DNA of 64,000 nucleotides from Ixodes scapularis (taxonomy: Eukaryota > Arthropoda > Arachnida > Ixodida > Ixodidae): contig NW_024609879.1 in NCBI RefSeq assembly GCF_016920785.2, forward strand, positions 10,851,145 to 10,915,144. The letters run 5' to 3'. Positions 42,069 to 53,039 of this stretch are shown here, piece by piece. The notes beneath the pieces are model-generated. The model worked only from the letters and a program-made list of their open reading frames with translations, was not told where the DNA came from and made no database searches. The position numbers were made by a program, and so were the translations under genes. Position 1 is the stretch's first letter; each line of letters begins with the position of its first letter.

Positions 42069-43800
42069 TCAAAATAATACAGAATAAATACAAAATGAAT
42101 ATTGTGCTAAATATATTTCAACTTCGTTTGAAGTACGGCCTCTTTTTGCTAAGGGTTCCCTGTGTATTATTTCTGTTTCGGACCAGCGCGGTATACAATC
42201 ATTACATTCTTGAACATGTTTCGCTATTTCCGAATCAGTCGCTTTGTTTTTGACATTTCTTTTGTGTTTAGTCAATCTATCATTTATACACCTCGACGTT
42301 TGACCCACATACTTAAAACCACGTTCCAGGGGGATTTCGTATACCACTCCATTATCACACGGAATCGACTTTTCTCGATGCATTTTTGTGCATTCCCTTA
42401 CACTCTTGTGGAAGGGCGTGAGCTTACTCAACTTATAGTCCGAACTAAAAACCAGATCAACATCGAACTTTTTTACACAAGCCTTCAAGTTGTGAGAAAT
42501 TTTGTGATAGTACGGAATTACAGTAGTTCTATTTTCTGGCCTTTGCTTTGGTTCTCCTCTACATTTGTCTGCGAATTTTACGGATAACTGCTTTCCTACG
42601 AATTCATCCTGATAACCAGCACTGTTTAGCCTTCTCCACTGTCTTTCCACTGATTCAGCCAAGGAATGTGTACATGATCTCTCTATTGCATTTGCGATTG
42701 AAGACTTGACAATACCTGCTTTGACTGTTTTTGAATGGCAACTGTTTTTTTTTTTTATAGCAGCCGTTTTGCGTTTTCTTTTCCATATTCCCAACATAGC
42801 CCTTTTTCATTGTGAATCATAAGCTCTAAAAACTGCATGGGTCGTTCGACTGTAAACCTCAGTTCCGGGGCTGCCGATATGATCAATGCTTTCAGAGTGT
42901 CAGATAATCCCTCCCGAAAAGAACAGATCAAAATGTCATCGACATATCTTTTCACAAAACAGGATTCTGACGTCAGTTCTTGCAACCTATGAGATACAAT
43001 GGAATCCAATGAATTTAGGTAAATTTCCTCTAACGCCGGTGCTACACTTGACCCAATGCATACTCCCTCTTCCTGTAAATACTTTTTCCCTTGATACTCT
43101 ACTGTTGTTGACTGCACGTAATAATCAAGAACGGCAAGAAAACTGTCCACCGATATGCCTGACCGCGGTTGGAACCTTACCAAATTCATTTCAAGCTCCC
43201 CTTTCACCCTTTCCAACAAACGACTCTTCCCTAATGAGTAATAAAGATCCTTGATGTCCATTGGCAACATATCTCCTTCCTTTTCATGATGACCTTCGAG
43301 TACCGTGATCAACTCACTCGAATTTCTCAGTGACAAAGACTTATCTAGAATTGCATTATTTAAACCCTTTTTGAAGAAACACGGAAACTACCTTCTGCCA
43401 AGTGCCATTCTCATTGATCACCACTCTAAGTGGCATCTCCCGTTTATGATCCTTAATGAAGAACTTTACGCTCAACGCTGACTTCGACAGATTTACCATG
43501 GTCTTTGCTACGTCCAAAAATTCGTCTTCCTCTAAAATTGAAACTATATTTTTCTTTAACTTCCCGATGTTTCCACCCCATTTTTGAAACAAGGATTCTA
43601 TCGCTTCACCTGTTTCACCTTCACCTGAGACGTCGTCCTGTCTATTTTCTGTCCCTTCTACGCTTTGATGCTTCTTCTCTGCCCCAGTCTCAGCTTATTT
43701 CAACATGGTTAATATTCACCAGCTCGCCTGCACCCTTACGATTTTTTTTACTCCTCTACTTTTGCACTACCTTCATGGCCGATCCAACAGCCATGCAGCT
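42069..43800 (-). mobile_element. Penelope-like retroelement
   Basis: The minus-strand body contains a Penelope-type reverse transcriptase followed by a GIY-YIG endonuclease, an arrangement unique to this class. It is split over three frames. The 3' end stops near 42069 in AT-rich repeat. The 5' part is unresolved: 43593-43804 is full of stops and then meets the insertion site of the I-group LINE. Terminal pLTRs were not found. Confidence 0.8.
42085..43592 (-). pseudogene. Penelope reverse transcriptase-GIY-YIG polyprotein, frameshifted
   Basis: From the 5' side: S-V-K-F-F-I-K-D-H-K (near 43475) opens the finger region. Motif A is M-D-I-K-D-L-Y-Y-S-L (near 43265). Then G-V-C-I-G-S-S-V-A-P-A-L-E-E-I-Y-L-N (near 43060), and the active site K-R-Y-V-D-D-I-L-I-C (near 42945). 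After a frameshift near 42790 come the linker and the GIY-YIG domain: G-V-V-Y-E-I-P-L with K-Y-V-G-Q-T-S-R-C-I-N-D-R-L (about 42345-42270), including the catalytic Arg, and H-V-Q-E-C-N-D-C downstream. Another frame change lies near 43350. The C-terminus after 42170 looks replaced or degraded. Confidence 0.8.
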
Positions 43801-43804
43801 TTGC

Positions 43805-43817
43805 GGCATGCCGAAAT
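43805..43817. repeat. target-site duplication of the I-group LINE, 3' side
   Basis: GGCATGCCGAAAT directly abuts the LINE tail (CAA repeat on the minus strand) and is repeated exactly at 49864-49876. Confidence 0.85.
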
Positions 43818-43929
43818 TGTTGTTGTTGTTTGCGGGTTTTATGGCGCAAGAGCTCCGACGGCCATAATGCGCCAAACTAGGTAAGTTAAAAAACATTGGT
43901 AAAAGTGCTCTGACTAGACTAGAACTTGA

Positions 43930-46900
43930 CTATAGTTTGTGTAAGATACCTGTAGTTTTGAGAAAAGCTAAAAGACGTTCAAATGATACAAGAGGCTGTT
44001 CCCCTAGAACCAAGACAGGGTGAAATGGGATGTTGTACTTGAAAAACTCAGGGAAATAGGTCTTGTATTGTTGTAGAAGGCCACGGCAGAGAAACAGAAA
44101 GTGCAGAACAGATAAAGTTTCTCCACAGTGCTCGCATATTGGCGGTTCCTCACCTATAAGCAGATATTGATGGGTCAGGAACGAGTGGCCGATTCTCAAC
44201 CGGCACAGGAGGACTTCATGAAAACGATTTTTATTGTATGAGGTTTCCCATGCACCAAGTTCTGGTTTGATGGCATGAAGCTTATTATTATTGGCTAACT
44301 TCCATTCAGATTACCATAGCTGTGAGAGTGAAAATTTTACGGACGTTTTAAGGTCTTGGTAAGGTACGCGGACATTCGATGGTAAAAGGTTCTGTGAAGA
44401 GGCAGCTAGTCTGTCTGCAGCCTCGTTGCCTGCAATACCCACATGGCTCGGGACCCAGCAAAACTTGATGTCCCTCCCAGCAGCGAGTCCCTGTTGAGCT
44501 CTGGCCCGTACGAGTTGAGTCAACTTATTTGTAGTTGGTGCAGCAGAACATACTGCACTAAGAACACTTTGAGAGTCCACAAATATAATGGCTTTCATCA
44601 CTTTGTCCCTGATTATGTAGTCAAGTGCTGCCAGAACACCATATAGTTCGGCAGTAAAAATGCTGGCAACATTGTGAAGTCGAGTAACATGGGTAAACGA
44701 ATTTGAATAAACAGCGGAGCCGACATACATTTAGGTCTTGGCACCGTCAGTGTAAAATTGGCGGTAATGTCTGTATTTTCTTGCAGAGCTAAGAATTCTT
44801 GTTGTAGAATGAGTGGAGAAACATTATGCATATTAAATTTTGTAAAATACCAATTGCAAGCTATAGGTTTGATATTTTATGGGGCAGTATGATATGCACT
44901 TTCTAGGAAATGAACACCCTCGCGTGGCAGGTTAAGAGAGAGACGGAGGCTCTCAAAACGAAGGCTCAGGGGTCGAACAACAGTTGGTTTATGCTCGAAA
45001 GTACGATAAAACTTAGAGTCTCGAATACTACTGTGGGCTGGATGGCTGGGTTCTGATAACTCCTTGTAGGCATAAACTAGACTTAGATACTGCCGCCTTT
45101 TTTCGAATGACATTTCATTGGAGTCAGCATACAAGCTTAAAACAGGAGATGTTCTAAAAGCACCAGTTGCAAGACGCAAACCAAGGTGATGCACAGGGTC
45201 AAGCATTCTTAAGGTAGACGGTCGAGCAGACGCGAACACAACAGACCCATAATCAAGGCGCGACCGTACTAGAAGGAAATACAAACGAAGTAGACACCTC
45301 CTATCAGAACCCCAAGACTTGTGTGAGAGGACTTTAAGAATGTTCAATGTCTGCATACATTTCTGCTTTAGCCATTTGAGATGGGAGACAAAACTAAGCT
45401 TACTGTCAAATATCACCCCCAGAAACCTATGCTCAGTTCTAACTTCAATGGCATTTCCATTTAATATGAGAGTGGGATTCAACCTTAGCCCCCTCCGCAA
45501 AGAAAAGGGGACACAAATAGTTTTTTTTCTGGAGTGAACTTAAAACCATTCTCGTTAGCCCATTTGGTCATTTTATTTATGGCTAGTTGTAGCTGCCTTT
45601 CAAAACTAGACATATTACATGATGCTACAGAGATTTGAATGTCATCAACGTAAAATGAATATGATACTGAGGAAGGTATGACACGACAGAAAGAGTTAAT
45701 TTTTATTGCGAAAAGGGTGACACTAAGTACTCCGCCCTGAGGAACACCATTCTCCTGGACAAAGCAATTGGATAATGTTGCGCCTAACCGTACACGAAAG
45801 AAACGTCCACTAAGATAGTTTCTTATACAATGAAGCATTCTGCCACGTACTCCATACATGAACAAGTCACGCAGGATGCCATGTCTCCAAGTGGTATCGT
45901 AAGCCTTTTCTAAATCAAAAAAGACAGATACGCAATGCTGCCTATTCACAAACGCCTCACGTACAACAGTCTCCAGCCGGACTAGATGGTCTATGGTGGA
46001 ACGTCCTGATCGGCACCCACATTGATTTACATCCAAAACATTGTGTTGCTCCAGGAAATAAACAAGACGCTTATTAATCATCCTTTCAAACGTTTTCCCT
46101 AAGCAACTAGTCAGTGCAATCGGCCTGTAACTTGTAGGAAGGGAAGGATCTTTTCCAGGCTTCAGCAGCGGAATTACTTCTGCCTGCTTCCAATCGGCGG
46201 GGAAGTGTGCATCGTTCCATAGTTTATTGAAATATGTCAGGAGGGCTGTGAGTGACTCCTCCGATAAATGCCGGATCATCTCATAATGTATCCGATCAGG
46301 ACCGGGCGATGAACGCTTCTGGATTTCGAGAGCCATTTGAAGCTCAACCATTGTAAATGGCTGATTATATGGTGCAGGCGCCCCTCCTGCCAAGCTGATT
46401 TTCATTCTTTCTGCATCTGCTTTAAACTTCAGAAACGCTGGAGAGTAGTGAGAGGAGTTTGAAACGGCTGCAAAATGTGCGCCCAACACGTTTGCCTGGT
46501 CATGTAGCGAGCTTACAGAGGGAAATAGAGGGACTGTAAAGCAGCGGTATTTGCCTTCGACCTTGTGCAGTCGGTCCCACACTTCCTTTGCTGAGACGTA
46601 GCAGCTGATAGAGGACAGATAGCCTCTCCAGGACTTCCTCTTGGCCTGCTTCCTGGTCCAACGAGCTTGGGCCCTATTTCGCTGAAACTCTAGTAAATTC
46701 ATGAATGTCGGATATCTGCGAAATATACCCCATGCCTTGTCCTGTTTTTTCTTAGTATTAGAACAATCTTCATTCCACCACGGTTTACACTTTTTGAGGA
46801 TGTTAGAGGAGGTTTGAGGGATGGAGCGAAAAGCGGCATTAGTGATCTGTTCTGTAATGTATGTGGTGGCTTCACCGTGTGTTAAGGACAATAACATGCA

Positions 46901-47641
46901 AGGCTTAAGCTCTGCATTTAGGTTGAATAGACCCCAGTCTGCCTTGTCAAGTTTCCAACGAGGGGTACGTTTCATTAGGCTTGGAACAGAAACCAGACTC
47001 TCCAGAATGACTGGAAAGTGGTCACTTCCAAAAGGATTATCCAATACTTTCCATGTAAATAAAGAAAACAATGAAGGTGATGAGATAGCAAGATCGATAG
47101 ATGTAAATGAATTGTGAGCTGCACTGAAAAAGGTTGGCTCTCTCTTATTCATAAGGCAGAGCCCAGATGTTAATAAAAACCGCTCAAGGACCCCACCACG
47201 TGTGTCTTGGCGGGCACTACCCCACAAGGGGTGGTGAGCGTTAAAATCTCCTAAAAGTAAAAAGGGATGAGGAAGCTGTGTGACAATTCTTTGGAGATCA
47301 TGAAGATGCAGCGGAGTGTTTGGTGGAATATAAATGGAGACAACAGTGATGAGGCGGTCCAAAAGAAGGCGCACAGCCACTGCTTCAAGAGGTGTGGAAA
47401 GAGGAACCTGCGAGCATGCGACTCCACTTTGAACAGCCACAGCTACTCCACCTGATGCATTTGATGCAGGGCGATCCTTTCTAAAAAACTGATGGCGACG
47501 TAACACTGAATTATGATCATTAAGATGCGTCTCTTGTAAAGAGAGAGCAATAGGACGTAATTCGTCCATAAAAAAATTAATGTCATCAATATTTCGTAAA
47601 AGACCGCGGCAGTTCCACTGCATAAAAGTAAATTTAACCAT
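43930..47641 (-). pseudogene. I-group LINE ORF2: endonuclease, reverse transcriptase, RNase H
   Basis: The first 718 codons are open (47641-45485). The APE-type endonuclease has M-Q-W-N-C-R-G-L, L-Q-E-T-H-L, L-L-G-D-F-N-A-H-H and G-S-D-H-F-P-V. The reverse transcriptase has Y-R-P-I-A-L-T-S, F-F-D-L-E-K-A-Y-D, G-V-P-Q-G-G-V-L-S and the active site S-F-Y-V-D-D-I. A frameshift at about 45490 leads to 45500-44877 (F-L-G-V-I-F-D; R-L-D-Y-G-S-V-V-F). A stop, another shift and a TAA after Y-T-D-G-A-K-T precede the RNase H domain (44760-44314), with Asp in T-D-G, Glu in A-E-L-Y, Asp in V-D-S-Q and Asp in N-E-A-A-D. After one stop (44311) the C-terminal C-E-H-C...H-F-L-F-L-C finger follows (44140-44080). 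Confidence 0.85.
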
Positions 47642-47753
47642 TATTCGAAAACAAAGTTTAAAAAAAAAAACTTAGTGAATCAGTAAAAATAGTAAAGACC
47701 AAGTAAAAATAAAACCTCGACTATGCCGCGCAGGGCAAAAGGAATGTACAATG

Positions 47754-49337
47754 TCACTTTGGAGGGGTTACTGGTTTTTTGCCCTTATGCTTAGATTTAG
47801 CTACCTGCCAGTCCATGTCGTCCTGATCAGACGCAGGCGCAGACACCTCACTGCAATCATCCATTGCCTCCGCCTCTTGGGACGGGGCTTTGGGTGCGGC
47901 TTCGGGTACGCTTGGGGCACGGGGTTGCAGGCCCCGGCCACGACCTGACCCAGCAGAAGAGGCAGCAGGTGTGCTGGGCAAAGCACTGCCCGAATCCACC
48001 CGTTCCTGCCCCTTTGTCACTGTAGGAGCGACACAAAAGCCATGCCGCTCCTTGGAAGACGACGCTCTCTCCGACGAGTGCGGGCGAGAGCGTCGACTCC
48101 GTTCCTTGGAAGGGGACCGCGGAGTGCGAACGGGCACGACAGCTGTAGCTGCCGGCCCATCCTGGGAAGGGGGAGCGGCCTGTGCACTCTCTCCACCAGA
48201 ATGTTGAGGCTGCTGCCCTGAAGATGCAGGGCAGCTAGCACTCTGGCTGGAGTGGCGGGAAGACCGACCTGCTGAGAGTGCATGCCCAGAAAGCTGAATC
48301 TTCAGCTTGGGCGTGGGGGACTGCAGTGGCTTCCCATTGTCTGGAAAAGACGTCTGTGTCACCACTGCCACTTTCAGTGGTGCAGGCCCCCACTGCACCA
48401 CCTCCGCGAAGCCGCCTTTTTGCAAGAACGCAAAGCGACGGCGTGCCTCTGGATACGAGAGGTTTTCCTTTACTTTCAAGGTAAGAATGGCTTTTTCATC
48501 TTTCCATGTCTTACAAGAGCGGGAATATGCGGGATGGGGATTGCTGCAGTTGACACAGTTGGGGTCGTTAGAGCATGTATCTGTTTGATGGTCAGCCTGA
48601 CCGCACTTTGCACATGTGGCTTTGCCTCGGCAGTTCTGGGATCCATGACCAAATCTCTGACAGTTAAAACACCTGCGAGGATTCGGCACATAAGGCGGCA
48701 CTCTACAGTGAAGGTACCCAGCCTTCACGGCCTCTGGCAATGTAGTGGATTCAAATGTAAGAACGATGTGCTTCGTTTTCCGCTCTTGGCCATCGCGGCG
48801 CAAGGAGATACGCCTTGCAGCTACAACGCCTTGGTCGGACAGTCCCTCAACTATTTCACTGTCTGAGGAGTCAAGGAGGTCATCCTAAGAAATAACCCCC
48901 TGGATGGTATTCAGGGTGCGGTGAGGCGTAACTGTGATTTTCTGGTCAGATATGACATTTAAAGCAAGAAGTGCAGCACTCTGCTGGCTTGATTCGATTT
49001 CAACAAGCAGGTCGCCAGAAGGCATTTTCTTGGCCTTGAATTTCTTTCCAACGGTAGACTCAAGTACCTTAGCTACAAGAAAAAGAGAAAACTTTGATAT
49101 TTGTTTTTCAGTTTCAGAATGCAGGACCAAAAACTTTGGGAACCTAGCAGGGGTAGATGCCGTGTCGATTGTGGTTGGAACTTCGGTGCGGACCCTTTTC
49201 AGGGGCCAATCGAGAAAGGTTTTAGAACAAGAACCCATAACATGGGAAGGAAAGTTCAGTGCCCGGGTGCACCGCCCACCACGGAGCCCAACAAGGGGGT
49301 AGGTAATGTGCCATAGCAAGATGGGCTTGGCTGACAC
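47754..49337 (-). pseudogene. I-group LINE ORF1 (Gag-like, CCHC knuckles), one in-frame stop
   Basis: The N-terminal half (49337-48885) contains an RRM-like segment with S-E-T-E-K-Q-I-S-K-F-S-L-F and K-M-P-S-G-D-L-L-V-E-I. A single TAG at 48885-48887 interrupts the frame. The same frame then continues to 47754 with N-P-R-R-C-F-N-C-Q-R-F-G-H, C-A-K-C-G-Q-A-D-H and C-V-N-C-S-N-P-H, which form the nucleic-acid-binding zinc knuckles typical of I-group and Jockey ORF1. The C-terminal 200 residues are Ser/Pro/Arg-rich and disordered. ORF1 ends about 110 bp before the ORF2 ATG. Confidence 0.8.
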
Positions 49338-49670
49338 AATTACGCTACCAGTGCTGCCCGGGCACTATACCCTAGTGTGGTTGCAGGGACAGGACCTGTT
49401 TCCACTCAAGGTTGGCCCTTGCCGCCTAAGGAGATGAAAAAGGAAGGAAGAGAGTGTAGAAGAAAAGAGAAAGAGGTGGGAGGAAAAGTGAAAGAAGGAA
49501 GAAGAGGGTAGAAGAGGCGACTGACTGAATCATCCTGGTCGGGCCAAGCCAGGACACCCGTCTACGAGAAGCAGAGGTCGAAGCGGTGTATTGCCTCGCC
49601 CGGGGGGCCCCGAAGGGTCCAAACATACCCCGGCTCAGCTCAACCACCAGGGTCCCCTTTTCCCCGGACA

Positions 49671-49863
49671 CGAGTTAAGCCACGCACAGCCAGGCGTGGG
49701 TGGGTAAACCCACATGGCTCGGGGTTCGCGGTGGCGCCACTCACCAAGCACCTACCAAGGCAGGAGCCCCCTGCGTGCGGGTATGGTGGCCCGCGTGGCT
49801 GGGGTCCGTGGTGGCGCCACTCACCAAGCACCTAACACCGAAGGTGTAGGCGCCCCCTGCGGG
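49671..49863 (-). promoter_or_regulatory. 5' UTR tandem units of the I-group LINE
   Basis: Two GC-rich units with period 80 bp (each containing GTGGCGCCACTCACCAAGCA on the plus strand) sit at the extreme 5' end of the LINE. LINE promoters are internal and often repeated, so these are likely promoter monomers; that role is inferred. Confidence 0.4.
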
Positions 49864-49876
49864 GGCATGCCGAAAT
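49864..49876. repeat. target-site duplication of the I-group LINE, 5' side
   Basis: Second exact copy of GGCATGCCGAAAT. Confidence 0.85.
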
Positions 49877-51035
49877 GCAACGTCTCACATGCAAAGGGCC
49901 CGTTGTCTTGCACACACTTGGCCCGCCTGGCCGATACGGTGCAATCTCAGCACCTCCGCAACTCAGGGACGTCAATCTCGCGCGTCCGTGTATACGTGAT
50001 AGACCCCGGAATTATTTTTAACTTCCGAACAGGGACGCCGGAAGGCGGGGGGCAGGGGTGTCCAGAGCCCCCTTCCCCGAAGTATTATTAGGGGAGAGGG
50101 GGGGGGGGCTCAGCGGCGCCTGTTCCCCCCCCCCCCCACCTACCCCCGCCGGCGTGATAACACCTGGGAGAGGGAGGAAAATTCCAGGTGCTCGTCAGGA
50201 AGTCGTCACGTACGTCTGTGCCGTACGCACGCCACAGAAAGCAAAGCTCACCCGTCCCGTAAACCTTGTGTTCGCACGTTTTTGCGTATATGTAATTATT
50301 TTTCTAGATGCGTTTATATATAAACAAGAAAAATACCATATTTACGTAATGTGTAGATTACTAGAACAACAATAAACAACTGTTCGCTGAAAATTGAAGC
50401 CATACAGTTTCTTGTTTATGGTATAGAGTACCCACCAACTAGAAGCACTGCGTAAAGAAATCATTTTTGGAAGATGCCAATACAAATTATCGCACACAAT
50501 CTGCGTGCCGCTGCCGATTTAAAAGCGAGCCTAGGCATTTATGTCACCCCACTCCACGCTACATCTCTATGTAAATGTATATGATGAAACAAAGAAAAAA
50601 AAGTTTGGGCTCCAATTCACGCTGTGAAGGTGGCTGGTCAGCGAAGCTGGGCTATCAACTGCAACGATTGCCTACTGCACTATACGAAATGCCGCCGCAG
50701 GTCGCAGCACGCCGCCGCTGGTCGTATTGCCGTTCCTTTCTTCTTCGCCGGTTCTAGTATTTACGCTGCTCCTCGGGAGTCGTAACTATCCGTGGTCTAT
50801 TCATCGCTGTGCGGTAGCAACAATGAAATCAGTTGCTATACTCCATTTCATCTCACGTTTAAGCGCAGCGGATGTTACGAGCCATCGGAGCCAATCAGAG
50901 GCGGTGTGAGTGTCACGTGACCTTAGAGTGGGAGCACAGCGACGCGCGGAAAGCGTATCACGGGCCACGTTTATACAGAGCGGGACTGGCGAAGGTAGCT
51001 CGTAGCATCCGCTGCGTCCGGACGCAAGGTGAAAC
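49877..51035. other. no gene recognised; G-run/C-run at 50093-50140
   Basis: A G-rich tract followed by a C-rich tract at 50093-50140 could form a hairpin or G-quadruplex. A single GTCACGTGAC lies at about 50912. No gene is supported. Confidence 0.4.
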
Positions 51036-51040
51036 GGAGT

Positions 51041-51310
51041 ATACACACTAAACATTGTAACACCCATAATCGTGTAAAAAGGGTGTAAGAAGGGTGTAGG
51101 TTAGGAAAAACACCCTTTTTACACGCCTTTTACACGATTTCTGAATATCGGTGGGTGTAAAAAGGGTGTGGTGACGTTTTACACCCTTTACACGCCCTCT
51201 TTACGCCCCCTTTGTAGCGATGTGTCTGAAATCGTGTAAAAAGGGTGTATGGGTGGATTTTGCGCCCTTCATCCAGACGGTGTGAAAGGGGCGTAATAGT
51301 GATGCTGTCA
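51041..51310. repeat. hairpin-rich segment with ACACCCTTTTTACAC units
   Basis: Starts near TACACACTAAACATTGTAAC. It then alternates GTGTAAAAAGGGTGT and its complement many times, giving numerous possible stem-loops. The terminal phrase ACTAAACAT-GTAA-ACCC recurs in inverse orientation at the end of the segment at 60020-60265. Confidence 0.55.
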
Positions 51311-51337
51311 AATACACCCATGATTTCATAGCCGTTC

Positions 51338-51437
51338 ATATTGAATTGAATTGAATTGTTTTTTATTTAGACACTAGGTCAAGGGTAACAGGACAAAAGG
51401 CAGATTATCTCTGCCTGACGTGGTCCTATCACCGGTT
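51338..51437 (-). mobile_element. short 3' end of a LINE
   Basis: On the minus strand the segment ends in repeated CAATT units (plus-strand TTGAATTGAATTGAATTG at 51341-51358). The sequence before it is like a LINE 3' UTR. It is only about 100 bp and has no coding part. Confidence 0.35.
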
Positions 51438-51512
51438 TACAATGCAAGCAATATTTATTGCTTTATTACAATACAAAGGAATATTTATTGCTTTGGTGAA
51501 ACTGTTGTTGAT

Positions 51513-51553
51513 GTACGGCGGTACAAACATCGAGTATGTTTGTAGCGCCGTAC
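51513..51553. repeat. 41-nt near-perfect hairpin beside LINE 5' end
   Basis: GTACGGCGGTACAAACAT pairs with its complement ending at 51553 with one mismatch, leaving a five-base loop. It lies directly before the first 5' module of the CR1-like LINE. Confidence 0.5.
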
Positions 51554-51861
51554 GAGGTGGGCACGGCAAACAAGCTCCGATGATGACGCCTAATATTCTT
51601 CTCCTGTTTACTGTGCAGATTCTGATCGTGACGACTGACAGCGGCTTTGCAACGTACCACTCGACAAAGATCATCACGCCGGCGGCGACTTTCCTTCCCA
51701 TCACACTTGGTGAAGATGACCGCGGCGCTGGAGCGACGTTGCAGTTTCCACCGGCTGCTCTGACGTATACGCAAGTCCCACCGACATCGACTTCATGCGC
51801 TCGACCTTTAAAAGCCTTCACGCGGGATTTTTCGACCAGTGGGCACGGCGAACAAGCTCCG

Positions 51862-52752
51862 ATGATGACGCCTAATATTCCACTCCTGTTTACTGTGCAG
51901 GTTGGTGTACACAAAATTCCTTATTCCATTAGAAGTAACAACGTTTGCCTCGTTGTATTGCCGTGCCCACGGACGTGCTTGAAGCGTTTTCGCGACTTGT
52001 TGCTCCTTCTTATTGGGGATGTGGAACGTAATTTCGGCCCCATGTCCAAGCCGGAGGCCGAGTGACTTGCAAACATTGAGTCTATTGTTTCCCAGTTACA
52101 TGCTGGCCAGTCAAGCATCATGAGGCAGTTGAAAGAATTAAACGACGAACAGAAACGTACAAATGACTCAATATCTGCCCTCACAGCGCGTGTCGGGATT
52201 ATTGAGAGTGACCTCGTAATTTGTAAATCAAAAATGAACTCGGCGGAAGAACTGGAACAAAAACTTGAATCTGCTCTGTTAGAAATGGCATCCCTGAAGC
52301 GGCGTTCCGACGATGCTGAGAGTCGTTCACGTCGTTCAAATTTAATCTTTTTCGGCTTTAAAGACACGACTAAAGAAACATGGGCCGAATCTGAAAAACT
52401 GGTTTTGGATTTGTGCTCCGATAAACTGGGACTTCAAATTGAGCCCGCTACTATCGACCGGGCTCACCGGATTGGGAGGTTTAATCCAGCTAAGAAGAGA
52501 CCTGTTGTTGTAAAGTTTTCCCAATTTAAGTTGAAGGATGCAGTGCTGGGTTCAGCTTATAAACTTAAAGATACAGGTATTTCTCTGAGCGAAGATTACC
52601 CAAAAAATGTTCAGTTTGCAAGAAAGAGCCTCCTGGATTTTGCCCGCACACAAGGGAACCGTTTCCATCTTCGAGTCGATAAATTGTACATCGGTGAAAA
52701 GCAATTTCTTTTCGATTATGAAACAAGTCAAATCTATGAAGCCCCGACCTAG
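51862..52752 (+). pseudogene. CR1-like LINE ORF1, one stop, degenerate 2A motif
   Basis: The start is set at the second in-module ATG (M-M-T-P-N-I-P-L-L-F), matching the start chosen for the 36-kb copy. A hydrophobic run (L-L-L-L-L-I) leads into G-D-V-E-R-N-F-G-P (52015-52041). The 2A consensus has Pro where this copy has Phe. A TGA at 52063-52065 interrupts the frame, which then continues in phase through a coiled coil (52120-52300), an RRM-like R-R-S-N-L-I-F-F-G-F and D-R-A-H-R-I-G-R-F, to a stop at 52750-52752. Upstream open codons from 51442 are the duplicated 5' module, not functional protein. Confidence 0.7.
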
Positions 52753-52849
52753 TTAATCCGACATAATGCTCCTAATTCTGCCGCATCAAAACCAAGGACA
52801 CAAAGAGATAAACACGTGCGTAGTTCTTCTAGTCTTCCAGATTCCCTTT

Positions 52850-53020
52850 CAAAACAAATCAAAGTTTATTTCAAATCAAATCAAAGTTTATTTAACATCA
52901 CCAAGTACAAAGTACTAAACAAATGATGCATGGAGCTCTGACAAAAAGCCGCAAGGGTGCGGCTTGACTGAGTCTGAGCCCCCTCTGTATATGCATAGTC
53001 CCATTGCAGTATAAAAAACA
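52850..53020 (-). mobile_element. short LINE-tail-like insertion
   Basis: Plus-strand CAAATCAAATCAAAGTTTAT with a nearby duplicate of AAATCAAAGTTTATTT looks like an antisense 3' tail (TTTGA repeats on the minus strand) with its target duplication. It also contains GCCGCAAGGGTGCGGC, a short hairpin. Confidence 0.4.
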
Positions 53021-53039
53021 AGCAAAAAAGATTCAGTTC

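Larger units (their letters stand above)
43818..49863 (-). mobile_element. I-group LINE, full length (about 6.05 kb)
   Basis: The minus-strand order is: 5' UTR with two 80-bp tandem units (GTGGCGCCACTCACCAAGCA at 49811 and 49731), a purine/pyrimidine-biased stretch, ORF1 with CCHC knuckles, ORF2 with endonuclease, reverse transcriptase, RNase H and C-terminal zinc motif, and a 3' end in a CAA repeat (43818-43830). The exact 13-bp duplication GGCATGCCGAAAT on both sides proves a complete insertion. RNase H downstream of the polymerase places it in the I group rather than CR1 or RTE. Several stops and frameshifts make it inactive. Confidence 0.85.

Noticed and set aside
48282..48866. A 194-codon plus-strand gene
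   Set aside because: It is the antisense shadow of the zinc-knuckle ORF1 of the I-group LINE.
51442..52065. A 207-codon secreted or membrane protein
   Set aside because: The upstream part is duplicated LINE 5' module and the end is LINE ORF1 broken by a TGA.
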